DNA of 64,000 nt from Meloidogyne chitwoodi (taxonomy: Eukaryota > Nematoda > Chromadorea > Rhabditida > Meloidogynidae): assembly GCA_015183035.1 (NCBI GenBank), contig JACZZP010000001.1, forward strand, positions 1,178,001-1,242,000. Reading direction: 5' to 3'. Shown one piece after another: positions 10,682-25,232 of this stretch (positions are counted from its first letter, which is position 1; every line of letters begins with the position of its first letter). The position numbers and the translations under genes are program-made. The notes under the pieces were generated by a model. That model was given only the letters and a program-made list of their open reading frames with translations. It did not search any database and had not been told where the DNA came from.

Positions 10682-12922
10682 TTAGACCTGTACTTGTTCA
10701 ATTGTTTTTCTTAGATATTCATTCCTTTGACATTCCTAACGTAAAAAATATACGTAATAATTATTATGAAATATTTTAATAATTTAATACCTGCTGGAAT
10801 TCAATCAATGTTTTTGTGTAAAGTCTTTGTTTATCTAATAAAGATTGTAACTGTTCCTGTAGTTGATCTCTCTGCTCTTGTATAGAACGTTTTTTGTAAA
10901 GTTTCTAAAAAATATAGAAATACAATTTAATAATCTAATTAATACCTTATCCAAAAGTTCATCAACTCCTTTTGCAATTTTTTGAAGGTTCTCCAACAAT
11001 GAATCTATATACTCCTCGCGTTGGGCCCCAAATATAAAAATATTTTAAATAAATTTCTTAAATCTCACAGATCTCTTTGCCGATCAATGCTATCTAATAA
11101 ATCAATTTCCTAAACAATAAAAAATTATAATAAAGACAATTTTTTCAAAACCTGTCGCATAAATGTTCTAACATCCACCAAAGTATTATATTGAGTGTAT
11201 TGCCTTTTCGTTTCATGATGTTTGTTAACCACTATAGAAAAGGATATTAATTAGAATTAAAAAATAAAATTGACTTAAAAATGAGTTAATTGCGATTTAA
11301 AAATTTCAAGGGCTAAACTCAAATAACACAAAAATATACACTCTAGTAGACATAAATAAATTATAAATAAATTTTAGACATAAATTTTAATTAAAAATTT
11401 ACTTTGATTGCATAATTCAACAAATCTTCGTTGATATTGTGCCATTTCTGCTTGCGATGGGTTTTCTCCAACTCGACGTGCCAAATACGCAATTTCTTTA
11501 TCTATTGAAGCAATTTCTGAATAGAGTGTATCTGCTTTCTTTTCACGAAAATTTATTTCATTTGATTTTTCCCCGTTTATTTCTTCTTCATTTTCATTAT
11601 TTTCTTCTATTTCTGATATTTTTTTATCAAGGCGAGATAATTCTTCGCGACATTGGAATTTAAATAAACGCTCAACTGCTTTTAACTCATCCCTCTCGGA
11701 CAAAAGATTTTGCATTTGCTCTACCATTCTAAAATAAATTTAAAATTTTTTATAGTTGATTGTGAGATGTAACTCTTTTGATTGATTTTCTTTTAAAAAA
11801 GACTGGTCATCCATTGTTTGTAAATCATTTTTTAATTTTATAAAAATCATTTCAGCAGTCTCAATTTGCATATTTAATTTATCCTCTTTAAGTTCAAACT
11901 ATAGAAGTAAAAAAGGTAATTTTTATAAGAAAATTTAAGTATCGTTTTAAAAAAGTTAAATAATATAACCATCTTAAGCTCTTCCAGTAACTCATCTTCG
12001 GTATCATTTTCTTGATATTTTATATTAACTACTTGTTCTCTTTCACTTGAATAAATTAATCCGCTTTTACAATCAGTTTCTTGAATTATTAATAAATCCT
12101 CTATTTCATTTTTTGAATGGTTTGCTTCTTCATCTTCATTAAAATTAGTAGAAATGTCTGATTTAATCGCCTCGTTTTCAGTTGCGTTTGTTGGATATTG
12201 CATACGAACAACTCGTCTAAAATTTAAAAATGTTAATAAAAAAATATATTTACTTATAAACTTTTCGACTTTTTTTAACCAAAGGCAAAACTCCTGAGCC
12301 ACATATTTCATTCTAAAACATGAAAGACCTATTTTTAAAAAATGTTAAATAAACTAATTCTTTTCCTAATGCCCATCCTTGTTGACCAAACTGATAAACA
12401 GCGAAATTTAGAGTCTCATCGCCCAGCCTTGCACGAACATAACCAGCCTCTTTTACAAGCCACTAAAATTGATTAATTCTTTTAAAATTAAATTTTTTCT
12501 AATTTTAGAAAAAATTACCTTAATAACTGGGCAAATCGAGAAAATATCTAATCCTTGAATTTGATGTGGTTCCAAAGAATGAGGACATTTAATTTCTGGA
12601 AGTACTTTTACAATTTTCTCTGTCAATGTGCTGGATCGAAAAATAACAAATATTTATAAAATATTTATAACCTACATCTTTTGACCGATAGTTGAATTTT
12701 CCGAATAGAGTAAGTCAACTTCAACATTTCCAGCACATAGTGAAATACACCAAACCATTCCACCAACAATCTTTAAAAAATAACTATATTTATACTATAT
12801 TTTACCTTGTCAAAGATATTGAGTCCTTTAATTTTTGCACGAAAATAGCCAGCATTAATAAGCAGTTGAAGGGTTTCTATCAGTTTTTCTTCCTGTTCAG
12901 GATCAATGATCCTTCCTTCCAT
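10682..12922 (-). CDS. CCDC93: CCDC93 homologue (CCC/Commander complex subunit)
   Basis: ATG at 12922, stop TAA at 10684-10682, about ten exons with short introns. The N-terminal NN-CH-like part is highly conserved: [41 protein letters not shown], then [20 protein letters not shown] and WLVKEAG. The middle is acidic, and the C-terminal half is coiled coil with the diagnostic [16 protein letters not shown] and a final [15 protein letters not shown] block. CCDC93 pairs with CCDC22 and COMMD proteins in the CCC complex, which works with retriever and WASH in endosomal recycling. The start gives an N-terminus slightly shorter than in vertebrates. An in-frame TAA lies directly before the ATG (TAA-ATG), so the protein cannot extend further upstream in that exon. 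Confidence 0.9.
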
Positions 12923-13053
12923 TTATTTGAATTTAATAAAGTTAAAATTAGTATTTTTGAGGGCTGCGAAAGATTTAAAGGATCCAGTGGCAAAATCCTG
13001 TATTTTAAAATTTAAATGAATGACAAAATTAAAGGAGTAGTGGACGGCATCGT

Positions 13054-13290
13054 TTACCCAAGCCCATGATTTTTTGCTGTTGGGACAAAATATCGTGCAA
13101 TTTCTTTAGACGAAATGTCTTGAAATGGATTGAAACGTTTCGTTTCGATTTTCTGCAAACTAAGGAATGTAGAAATTAGGAAACGATAAAAGAAAAAGAG
13201 TAAATAGTGAGAGAAAATGATAAATAATTTTTCTTTTTGCAAGAAGTTAGAGTTCTTTAATTTCCCGAAAACAAAGAGGTTTTGAAGCAT
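13054..13290 (-). CDS. possible 78-residue small protein (doubtful)
   Basis: An uninterrupted minus-strand frame from ATG 13290 to a stop at 13056-13054. The C-terminal 30 residues (NPFQDISSKEIARYFVPTA, KNHGLG) have normal amino-acid composition. The first half is Phe/Leu-rich and may be an intron read through, because TTTGCAG at about 13156 is a good acceptor and GTAAAC at the stop is a good donor. It lies 130 bp upstream of the CCDC93 ATG, which fits an upstream exon or a short first operon gene. I do not recognise the product. Confidence 0.28.
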   Translation of the reverse strand: MLQNLFVFGKLKNSNFLQKEKLFIIFSHYLLFFFYRFLISTFLSLQKIETKRFNPFQDISSKEIARYFVPTAKNHGLG

Positions 13291-13430
13291 CTTTTGAAAT
13301 CAAATCTTTTGAATTATCTGGCAGTCATTTCAAAAAATAGTTTTTCTGTACAGCTGAATTAATACATATACATCTGAACATCAAATAATAATTATTATTA
13401 GTTTAAAATTTTCTTTTTTTAATTCCTTTG

Positions 13431-15984
13431 ATGTCATCAGTTGATAATCATTTTCGTGATCAGCAAGATTTGGTGCGTTGGATCGAAAACAAATTAGGCT
13501 CCAATGAGTTGTGGGGAGGAAAACAAGCATCCTTTGTACTAACACGAGAAATTCTTGTCGAATTAGAAACATGTTTTCAAGTAATTTTTTAATACATTTT
13601 CTAATTATAATTTTTTATTTCATGAATTGGAACCTCATATAAAATTGAAGATTATCCAAGCAATGGTTCATCTTTCGCCTAAAACTTTACTAGCAGTAAG
13701 TTAATTTATTTTATTCAATTTCATCGTTTATTTAAATTGTATTTTCTTTTTTTAGTTGAAGGGACCGCTTTTTAATTTGCTTGAAGTGGCCCGGCGAGAT
13801 CCTGATGATTGGGTGGATTTTTAATGACTGATTTTTGTATAATATGAAAAATTAAATAGATTATAAATAATTATGAATTAATAAAGTGAACAAATTTTTA
13901 ATTCATTATTTAGGTGGAAACAATTGCAGACATTTTTCGTAAGTTTCCTGACGAAGGTTTGATTCAGTGTGCATCAAAAACTGATTCTTTTTTTAATCGA
14001 ACACAGGTGGAACTTGAGAGAATTGGTCAGTTTTTATTTATTTTGCTTTTTTAATTAAAAAAAGTATTTAAGTGGCAGAAAAAGTTAGTTCTAGTGTTCA
14101 TAACTTTCAAACGAGAGTGCCTCCAGATTTTGAATTGATTCCTCAGTCATTACTTAAATTAGTATTTTTTATATTTATAGAGAATTATTTAAAGATTTTA
14201 AAATTAAGGAAACGCGCATTAGAAATGGATTAATAAAACATTTTGGCCATAGAGAGCGGGCAACGGCAACTAAATCTGCCAAATTATTAGAAGACGTGAA
14301 AAAATGTAAAAGTTTTTTTTATGATTTTTATTAATCCTTCTACACTTTCCCGCAATCTTATATATTTTTTGCGGACAAAATACATTTTCTGTTCTAGATT
14401 TTTGCTTAATATTAATATTTCGATGCCTTCGAATTTGAGTTTTAACTGATGAGTATGTAAATAATGATCGGTTTAGACAGAAATATTAACAATTTTATTA
14501 ATATTTACATTGTATTTTATCTATAAAAATAAACTTATAACATTGAGAGGATAATTATAAATTAAATTTTTCACTATTTTTGTTAATTAAAATAAATTTT
14601 CTAGCCGTTGAACAACAAAGTAATCCTGCAAGCAAAAAGAACCATGGACTTATTTCTTCATTCCCAATTAAGATTAGAAGCACAGCTAAGCGTTTGGACA
14701 ATAATTGTTATTTTTTTATTTTTACAATACTTTATTTTCTTTTCTAGTACCAATGCGCGGAATTCCAACTGCAAGTGCATTAAAAATGTCTGGAGGCTTC
14801 ACAAATGAATCGAAGAAATACCATCAACGAACACTTTTGAAAAGGACAGGTGGAGCAATGTTATTGGATATTGACGATTTGCCTAAACAAAATAGAAGAC
14901 GGCGAAATGTTGAGACAATAACATTGGTTAAAATTTTATATTTTAATAAATAAAAAAAGAAAAATTTAGACAAATGATAAAAAGAATGAGGAACAAAAAG
15001 ACTCCTCTATAGACAAAAATTCGCCAGTTAAAGAAAAAACTTTAAAGAATGAACTTAATGAAAATAATTCTTTAATTGTAAAGCAAAGTGAAACAACACA
15101 TGCACAAGCCTCATCGGCATCAGAGTCTGGTAAATTGCTTTTAAATTATTTAAAAACTTAAATAAATTAATAAAAAATTTCTTACTTATTAGCATTAACA
15201 AAATATTTTAGTTTTTTTCCCTAATTTTCTAGTATTTGAAAATCAGCAACAAATGGTTTCTTCTTCACTAGGAACTGAGGAAAAACAACAATCCTTAACA
15301 ACAAATAATTTAATACCTCCAATTTCAATCCCGTCAACATTATCATTTTCAACAGAATTTGTGAACCGATCTGGTGAAAGAAGTTCAGCTGCTGAAGCTT
15401 CAACACTAAAATATAATCAACCAATTGGACAAATGGTAGCTACAAATCCTTTCGAAAGAATTGTTTCTATTTTTTACATTTTTTAAATTTGGATTTATTT
15501 AGCCAAATACAAATTTGGCGGCGCTCCAACAATTTGAGAGTATGTTAAAGGATGCAAATAAGTTGACACCATCCAGCCACAACTTAATAATTTCTTTCCT
15601 TCTCGGAAATAAACGTTTGTGCAAAATAAAAATTATTCTTTTTTTTAGATAATTCGTTTGAAGAACAAATTGGACCAGTAATTACTCTTCCATTTTCTGA
15701 ATCAGTTGAATTTGAACCACTGGCTAGTGGAAAAGGCATGGAGGCGCTTTTAGTCGAAACTTTCTTTCAGATGGATTATCGAACAGGAGAGTGGAAAAGG
15801 CTAAAAAATTCTAGAGCGCTCGAACCAGAGGAATTGAACCGGCGAAAAGATCAACTTTTTGGTGGCAACAAACAATTTGTAGGTTTGATTTAAAATTTAA
15901 ATAATTTGACTTTTTTAGAGCGAACAGGCATCTATAAATGGCGGTCAACAAATTCCAATGTTTTTCCAGTCAGGTTCCCAATGA
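13431..15984 (+). CDS. NELFA: NELF-A, negative elongation factor subunit A
   Basis: ATG at 13431, stop TGA at 15982-15984, about ten exons. The N-terminal HDAg-like domain reads LVRWIENKLGSNELWGGKQA, then ELEPHIKLKIIQAMVHLSPK, ALKGPLFNLLEVARRDPDDW and ETIADIFRKFPDEG. This matches human NELF-A (WLHNKLG..ELW, VKLKLLLGTLHLPRRT, MKGALMEIIQLA..DPW, VADILKSFPDTG). The central block RTLLKRTGG, MLLDIDDLPKQNRRRRN is the conserved RTLLRKERG..LLDISEL..KRRRK motif. The C-terminal block EQIGPVITLPFSESVEF, ALLVETFFQMDYRTGEWKR matches the end of NELF-A. NELF-A acts in promoter-proximal pausing of RNA polymerase II. One intron (CCTCA|GTCATT to TTATAG|A, about 35 bp) restores frame near 14150. The intron 1 acceptor looks mutated (see findings). 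Confidence 0.88.
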
Positions 15985-16209
15985 TTTCATTATTGTATAT
16001 GTACAGTGATTTTCCTTTAAAATTATATTCTTCTTTATACTTCCTCCTCTTGTTTATAAGAATCTTATTTAATTTATAAAAAATCCTCATATTGGTAATT
16101 TTTCCATAATTATTCTTCTTTTCCATTGTAGTGCGTTAGAAAACTCCTTTATTGATTGTTAGAATTTTATTCATAAAGAATAATTCTTGAAACATCAGTA
16201 ACAAAATAT
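15985..16209. other. NELF-A 3' flank
   Basis: AT-rich sequence after the NELF-A stop, ending at the target-site duplication of the Merlin-like element. No gene seen. Confidence 0.4.
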
Positions 16210-16893
16210 GGTACTTTTGAAGAACGGGGGCCCTTTTTGCGGACTTTCTATTATATAATTTATTAGTATATATTATTTGATTTTTGCCTTAAGGCAATAA
16301 AAGGAGTACATAGATTAACAAGAAGGTGTAAATGTTTCTGACCTAGTCATTTACATCTTTGTTAATCGATTATTTAGAAAAATGATTCAAACTCTTAAAA
16401 TTTTACTTTGTTACAATTATACAACAAAATCAGCTTACAAAAAGAAGGGCTTCAGCAATGGTTGGTAGTACATTAGAAATATCACCAAAAGCACAGTTGG
16501 ACCTATTGGGTGTGTTTTATTATTTCTCCATTTTTGGGCCCATTGCTAGTTGGTCTTGGAGCAAACTTGGACCTATTCGTTGAAATTTATTCTAAATATT
16601 TTATTGTTCGTGTACCCAGAATATTGAGTCACTCTGGCAGAAACTCAAAAGAAGACATAAAACAGAATTTGGAACTGCGGAAACAACACTTGAGAGCTAC
16701 ATTCATGAATTTGTTTGGAGACAACGTTTTAAAGGACCAGATTGTTTTTTCCATTTAATCTCACAAATTGTCAATCATGATTCTTATTTGTGTGAATAAA
16801 ATCTATTAACTCCTTTTATTTGCCTTTAATATATACTAATAAATTATATAATAGAAAGTCCGCATAAAGGGCCCCCCATTCTTCAAAAGTACC
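16210..16893 (+). mobile_element. Merlin-like DNA transposon, degenerate copy A
   Basis: TIRs of about 66 bp (starting GGTACTTTTGAAGAA) are flanked by an exact 8-bp duplication CAAAATAT at 16202-16209 and 16894-16901. The interior keeps the C-terminal part of an IS1595/ISXO2-type transposase in one frame from 16620 to a stop at 16797-16799: NIESLWQKLKRRHKTEFG, then LESYIHEFVWRQRF. This contains the N-x-E-x-x-W signature with the third catalytic acidic residue and the EFVWR motif of Merlin transposases. Upstream, LTKRRASAMVG around 16430-16460 resembles the N-terminal helix-turn-helix. The catalytic core between these parts is missing, so the copy cannot be autonomous. Confidence 0.8.
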
Positions 16894-16950
16894 CAAAATA
16901 TCGCCGGGAATGAGTATTAAAAATCACAGATTTAAAATAATTAAAAATTA

Positions 16951-17555
16951 GAATCTGGGGAAGTATAGGTGGTTTTTTTTGTAGCAGTTCAAGTTACACA
17001 AGTGAGGTGTCATTCAAAAGAGCTCGGCGAGCTGAGTCGATCTAGCCCTGAACGAAGTCGAACCAACTACTCTGAGCCGAGATACAGATCCCCGAAAATC
17101 GAAAAACCATAGGGGGGAGTAAGCTCATTAGAAAGAGCTCTTCGAGACTATCGAATGAGACCAAAATCGTTTTGATTGAATGATTTTGAACAAAGTTATG
17201 AAGGACCGAAGTTTGTTGGAAACACGTCAAACTTGGAACTATTGGGAGTGTTTTATGACTTGTTCATTATTTGGGAGCGCATCTCTCGTTGGCTTTTGGT
17301 ACATGCGTTATTCTACGGCGCAAATTACAACAAAATAATTAATTCAGTGAAAATAATTTAGGAGCAGCCGCGGTAATCACTTATAAGAGCTTACTCCCCC
17401 CTATGGTTTTTCAAGGGTCTGTATCTCGGCTCAGAGTAGCTGGTTCGACTTCGTTCAGGGCTAGTTCGACTCAGCTCGCCGAGCTCTTTCGAATGAAACC
17501 TCACTTGTGTAACTTGAACTGCTACAAAAAAAAACCACTATACTTCCCCAGATCC
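16951..17555. mobile_element. fold-back element with about 180-bp TIRs and 8-bp TSD
   Basis: The left arm from GAATCTGGGGAAGTATAG (16951) is repeated inverted to 17555 (ending CCCCAGATCC) with high identity over about 180-200 bp. It is flanked by identical AAAAATTA at 16943-16950 and 17556-17563. The arms carry GAGCTCGGCGAGCTGAGTCGA-type CG-rich words. The interior (about 17150-17360) is non-coding. Its 8-bp duplication fits hAT- or Merlin-type insertion. It lies only 57 bp from the preceding Merlin-like copy. Confidence 0.75.
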
Positions 17556-17583
17556 AAAAATTATATAAATGGACTTTTAATTC

Positions 17584-20052
17584 TTAATCATCTAGAGGAG
17601 TATCGATAATCTGGAAATACTGACCCAAACGGAAAGAAGAGATAGGAGATGGTCTAGTTAAAAAAATTTTATCTTCATTTTCTGGCAAAGGAAAAGAATC
17701 GCAAGATTGATGTAATGTTCCTAAAAAATTAAAAAAATTGAACTTGTGTATTTATTTAACAAACCATTTCCCAAGTTTTGAGGTTTTTTTATCAGCCATG
17801 TCAGCGTTGTATCAGTACCAATTTCATCATAATAAGCTTTTCCAATTGGATATCGTCTTAAACTTTGAACTATGGGGAATGTATGTCCTTCTGTTGAAAA
17901 TAGTAATCTCTCATAATGCCAATTTAAAGGGTTGTCAACATCAAACAGCTGAAAATCAATTAATAACAAACTTAATAAAATTGTAAGCACAAGATAAAGG
18001 TATTTGCATGTTTCGGATAAGAAAAATGACTCCATGCGATCTTCAAGAGTTTTGTCTAAAACGTTGTGAACCGTTGCAAAACCGCATCTGATAAAAATTA
18101 ATTTTTGGCAATTTAAAAAATTATTTGTGCATCCTTACCCAAAACGTGTGTGTAGATTTAGTGAGTCAACAATTTGCATTCCGACACGTTGATAAAAAGG
18201 ACTTTTTGTTGCCAAATAGAGTAAATATGTTGATTCAACAAATTCTGGTCTTAACGGATAGAAATATACTTCTGGTGTTTTTGAATGCCAATTAAATCGT
18301 TCAGGAATCATTTCATATTTTTGCCAAATTGCATAATAAATAGCATGGGAACAAATTGCCTCATCCAAATCACCATCAAGAACCTGAACACCAGCAAAAC
18401 TTGCCTAGATAAAAATAATATTATAATTTTCATATTAAAAAATATACAATACACTTGTAGAGCGTCCAACCAAGTATTGATAATACTCCCATCACGCATG
18501 TCAACATTAGGATATAATGGGGGATTTCCATCACCTTTAAAAAATTTAGTAAAAAGTTAAATGATTTTAATATCTGACCAAATCTGCATCTTGATCGGCC
18601 GCGTCGCATTTGTTCCTTTATACTTTTTCTCATTCCAATAAACATTTCCAACTCACGAGTTTCTCCAAAAAGAATATGAGCTTTTAATAAATATTCAAAA
18701 AATGAATCAAATCCTGCTCCCATTCCTGCCATAAAACTTTTCCATTCACCAGTTTGAATATCAATTATATTACCTAAAAATAATAAAAAATCTATATATT
18801 TTCAATTTTAAATGTTTTAAAGATACCCATTAGTCCCGTTTCTTTGTTTCTAAATTCCCATAAAATTTCGTTAACTCGTCTTGCTTTTTCCTCAAAAGTT
18901 TTGTCATTGAGAAGCCTGGATAGTAAAAAGAATATTTTTTGTTTAGTAAAAATAACGGTGAAACTGAAGAAATATCACCATACCTGGAAAGTACACCAAA
19001 TTCTAATAATAAAGAGCCAACTCCCGCAGTACAAGTTTCATTTGAAGTACCAGGCAAAACACCATGAATCAAATTCACCCGAGGATAGGGAAGCCCTTAA
19101 GAAAGTACTAAAACAAGAATTTAGAAAAATCAAAAACCAGTCTCAGTTCCACTAAAAGCGGGTAAAAGTCGTCCAGCGATATCATGTGCCAATGTTAGTA
19201 ATTCAGAATTATATTCGGGAAATGAAAAATTGCCATGAAATGGATTCTCATTAGTTAGGATCATATGGGCAGATAATAAAGAGCCAATAACCCTAAGCAA
19301 AAAGAATATTTATTTAGTCCAAAAATTTGAAATGGGTAAGTCATTAAAGTTTTTATATTGAATTTTGGATTTATAATTTTTCAAAAAATCGAAATAGAAT
19401 AATTTTTACAAACCGTATAGTTGCCTCAAACACTTGGACGGTAACATTTTTTTCAAAAGAAACTGTTTCAATTATAAGCCTAACAGCATCATGAAAAGCA
19501 TCTTTGCTGCCAACAATGACTAGAGTATTTAGAGAATCGATCTTTAAAAACAAACCTTTATAGTTTTAAAAAATAAAGGATTAGTTTTACCAATGTCAAT
19601 GAATAATCACCTAGCACATCATTAATGTTTAAATTATTTGGATGATCATAATCTGGCCCTCTTCCTGTACCTTTACAAATATTATTTTTAATAAATTAAT
19701 CAATAAATTAAAAACAAAAATTACAGTGTATGGGATCTAACTCATCGAGGGGAAAGGCATATCTAAAAAGTTAAAATATTTTTATAATTAATAAGATAAT
19801 AAAAACTTTAAATAATTGTTGTAACCAAAAAAGAACATTTCTTTAGCCTGATCTTTAGCTATTTCTAATTCCTCAGGATCTATTGGATTAAATTTATCTG
19901 CAAAATTTGACGTTACGAAAGGAAACTTGAGATATGATTTAGCATTTGTTGTTAATGAAGTTGTTATAAAAAATAAATAAATCAAGGCATTTTGCCGAAA
20001 AAAAATTAGCTAAAAATATTAAAAATAAAAGTTTGACAAAAATAGATACCAT
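17584..20052 (-). CDS. EDEM1-like ER degradation-enhancing alpha-mannosidase-like protein (GH47)
   Basis: The proposed start codon at 20052 forms a 3-nt coding exon spliced over a 42-bp intron to [20 protein letters not shown], a good signal peptide. The stop is at 17586-17584. GH47 blocks occur in order: [157 protein letters not shown] and [18 protein letters not shown]. The last is the usual GH47 C-terminal motif. These blocks are closest to EDEM1 as I recall it. EDEM proteins trim mannose on misfolded glycoproteins in the ER and send them to ERAD. The tail ends shortly after the domain, and no HDEL-type retention signal is seen. Confidence 0.88.
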
Positions 20053-21847
20053 TAATATAGAAGAGAATCAGCTGACAAAAATCAAGTAAAAAAATTCTAA
20101 AACATGATTTTGCATTTCCAACTAAAAATCATAAAGTATGGAAAATTTAAATCGAATCACTGCCAAATAGGCGCGGAGACAAAATGCCCCTGAAGTATAG
20201 TATGTTTTTCTTATGATTTTACAAATTAGTGCTAAGCGCCTGCGCCTAAAAGGCTTTACCCAATTTCTACTGTATTTTCTATATTCTGAATAACCTTCAC
20301 ATAAGGTGAAAATTACCCAATAAACTTCTAAAGGAGAAAAATTGATCCAAGTTTAAAACTTTATGTATTTCATTCAATATTTATTTTTAAGTTTTTATTT
20401 AATTCTTGTTTATTAAAAATTATAGTAATTAAGTAAAAAATTATTGATGGATGAGTAGAATTCTTTTAGTTAAAAAATGACACACTGATAAATAGAAAAG
20501 GTTCCTAAAATATAAGAGGAGGATGAGCACACTGCAAGGTAAAAATATTTTCTGTTCATATTATGATGTTGTCGTAGTGGTGTTAAGCATCACGACCAAC
20601 AGCCACTTCATTTCTCTAAAGAAGAAAAAGCATACACGAGGCTAAAATTCAGGGAGAGAGGTTTTGGTGACTTAGCTTTTTTCCACCTCTTCAGTTCCCA
20701 TTCGTCCAGTTCCCTGTAATTCATCAGCCCAATCAATTTCATCTTCTCATCATCGTAATGTGTTTGCGTTTTTTGTTTTCCCCAAGAAAGAAGAAAAAAG
20801 GGGTATTAGAGACTAGAATTAATACTAAGATGATTAACTAAAATAAGTATTAAAATAATAATAAATAAAGCTAAAATGAAAATCTGAACGTATTTTTAAA
20901 TATTCTTATTTATTTATAATTTTGTTTTTTTCAGAATAATTTATCGAAAATTTTATTAAACTAATTGTACTCTGATTTCCTTAGTTATAGACATACATAC
21001 ATATAACCCATTCCATTATTCACATAAATATATTTTTCTTCTCTTTCTCTATTTTTTATTCTATTATTCCCATCACTATTAAATCGACAATGACATCTAC
21101 GACGATAACTGCTATTAGTTAGTAACACAACAATCTATCTATTTATTCATTGCCAGCGACGACCATTCCTATTGAGCGTTGTCATCGTCCAATGTTGTTG
21201 TCCTTTTTCCTCGCTCATTGTTGAGCATTTCTGGCGTTTCCAAATTCCAATCCCTTTTGGTTACCTCATTCCAAGCATTCCATTCCCTTTCCCCTCGAAA
21301 ATTTCCCCGAAATTATCCCTCAAATTTTGCAAAAATAAAGTATAGGTTAATTGATTGATTTAATTTTAAAATGTGATAAATTAAAAAAATAATTATTATT
21401 ATAAATAATTTTTTGGAAAATAATATAATGAAATTTTTTCTAAAAATGATTACAATAATTAAACAAAAATTGGATAAAAAACATTTTAGGCAAATTATTA
21501 TATTTTTAAAATCTTTGAAAAACTCAAAAAAAAAAAATAATAAGTTTAAATATAAATAAATTAAAATTTAGTAAACCTTCACTTCTTTTCTTAAAATAAA
21601 ATAAATATTTAGTATAACCCTTCAAGGCAAATCAGAAATTTTAATAAAATTATTTTTATATTTATTACATATATTTTGTTCTTTTTTAAGTTGCTACTGT
21701 AACTAAAATAAATTTAAATTTAATTTACAGTATAAAATTAAAAAGAATGATTATAAGGGAAATAATAATGTAAAAATTAAATACTTATTATTATTATTAA
21801 TTATTCAATTAAATATTAATTACCTTTAATTTTATTAATTCAAACAA
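20053..21847. other. intergenic region between divergent EDEM and TEAD genes
   Basis: About 1.8 kb without a supported gene. The part at 20150-20280 and 20520-21310 is noticeably less AT-rich and non-repetitive. The rest is A/T tracts with a short ACATACATACATATA run near 20990. As it lies between two divergently transcribed genes, it should hold both promoters. The higher-complexity stretch 20520-21310 is the best candidate for TEAD 5' UTR or regulatory sequence. Confidence 0.4.
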
Positions 21848-24712
<2,865 letters not shown>

Positions 24713-25232
24713 AATCAAATAAAAAGTGCCAACATCCTCATATTATTGTGAATTTAAATTAAGTGCCATTTTGAATAAATCAGCCAATAAAAATAATAAG
24801 CTCTATTTTAATTAATGCCTTTTTTTTAATAAATAATATTTATTATATTCGAAATAATAAATTGTATAAATGATTTAAAATCTTAATAAAAGATCATAAA
24901 GGCATATAAACCAAAAAAAATAAAAATAGGAGTGGATTTTTTAACTTAAGATTAAACTATTGCTAATTAAAAATTGAATCATGGTTGCCAAGAGACTCAA
25001 AAATTGAGTAAGTAAAAGTATTAAACTGAAAACAAAAATCAATACTGTGCTTAAAATCAGCATAGCTAGGAACCTTGATTTAATTAATACTGGTGGTTAA
25101 AAATTAGAAAACATTAAATTAGGGCATTATAAAAGCAAATATATATTAGCTTAAAAACTCAAAAATGAAATGTACTTATTTATTATAAAAGAATTCCCTG
25201 TTTAATTGTTGGTCATTTCCTTTCGTAACAAT
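24713..25232. other. convergent 3' region between TEAD and SLC49-like genes
   Basis: About 520 bp AT-rich, with AATAAA-type signals for the plus-strand TEAD gene near 24830-24890. No gene seen. Confidence 0.45.

Noticed and set aside
14150..14185. Apparent frameshift in NELF-A between IPQ and ELFKDF
   Set aside because: A normal 35-bp intron (CCTCA|GTCATT ... TTATAG|A) restores the frame with canonical borders.
16510..16758. Intact transposase gene from the ATG at 16510
   Set aside because: This frame does not match the transposase. The homologous residues lie in another frame and the catalytic core is missing, so only a relic is supported.
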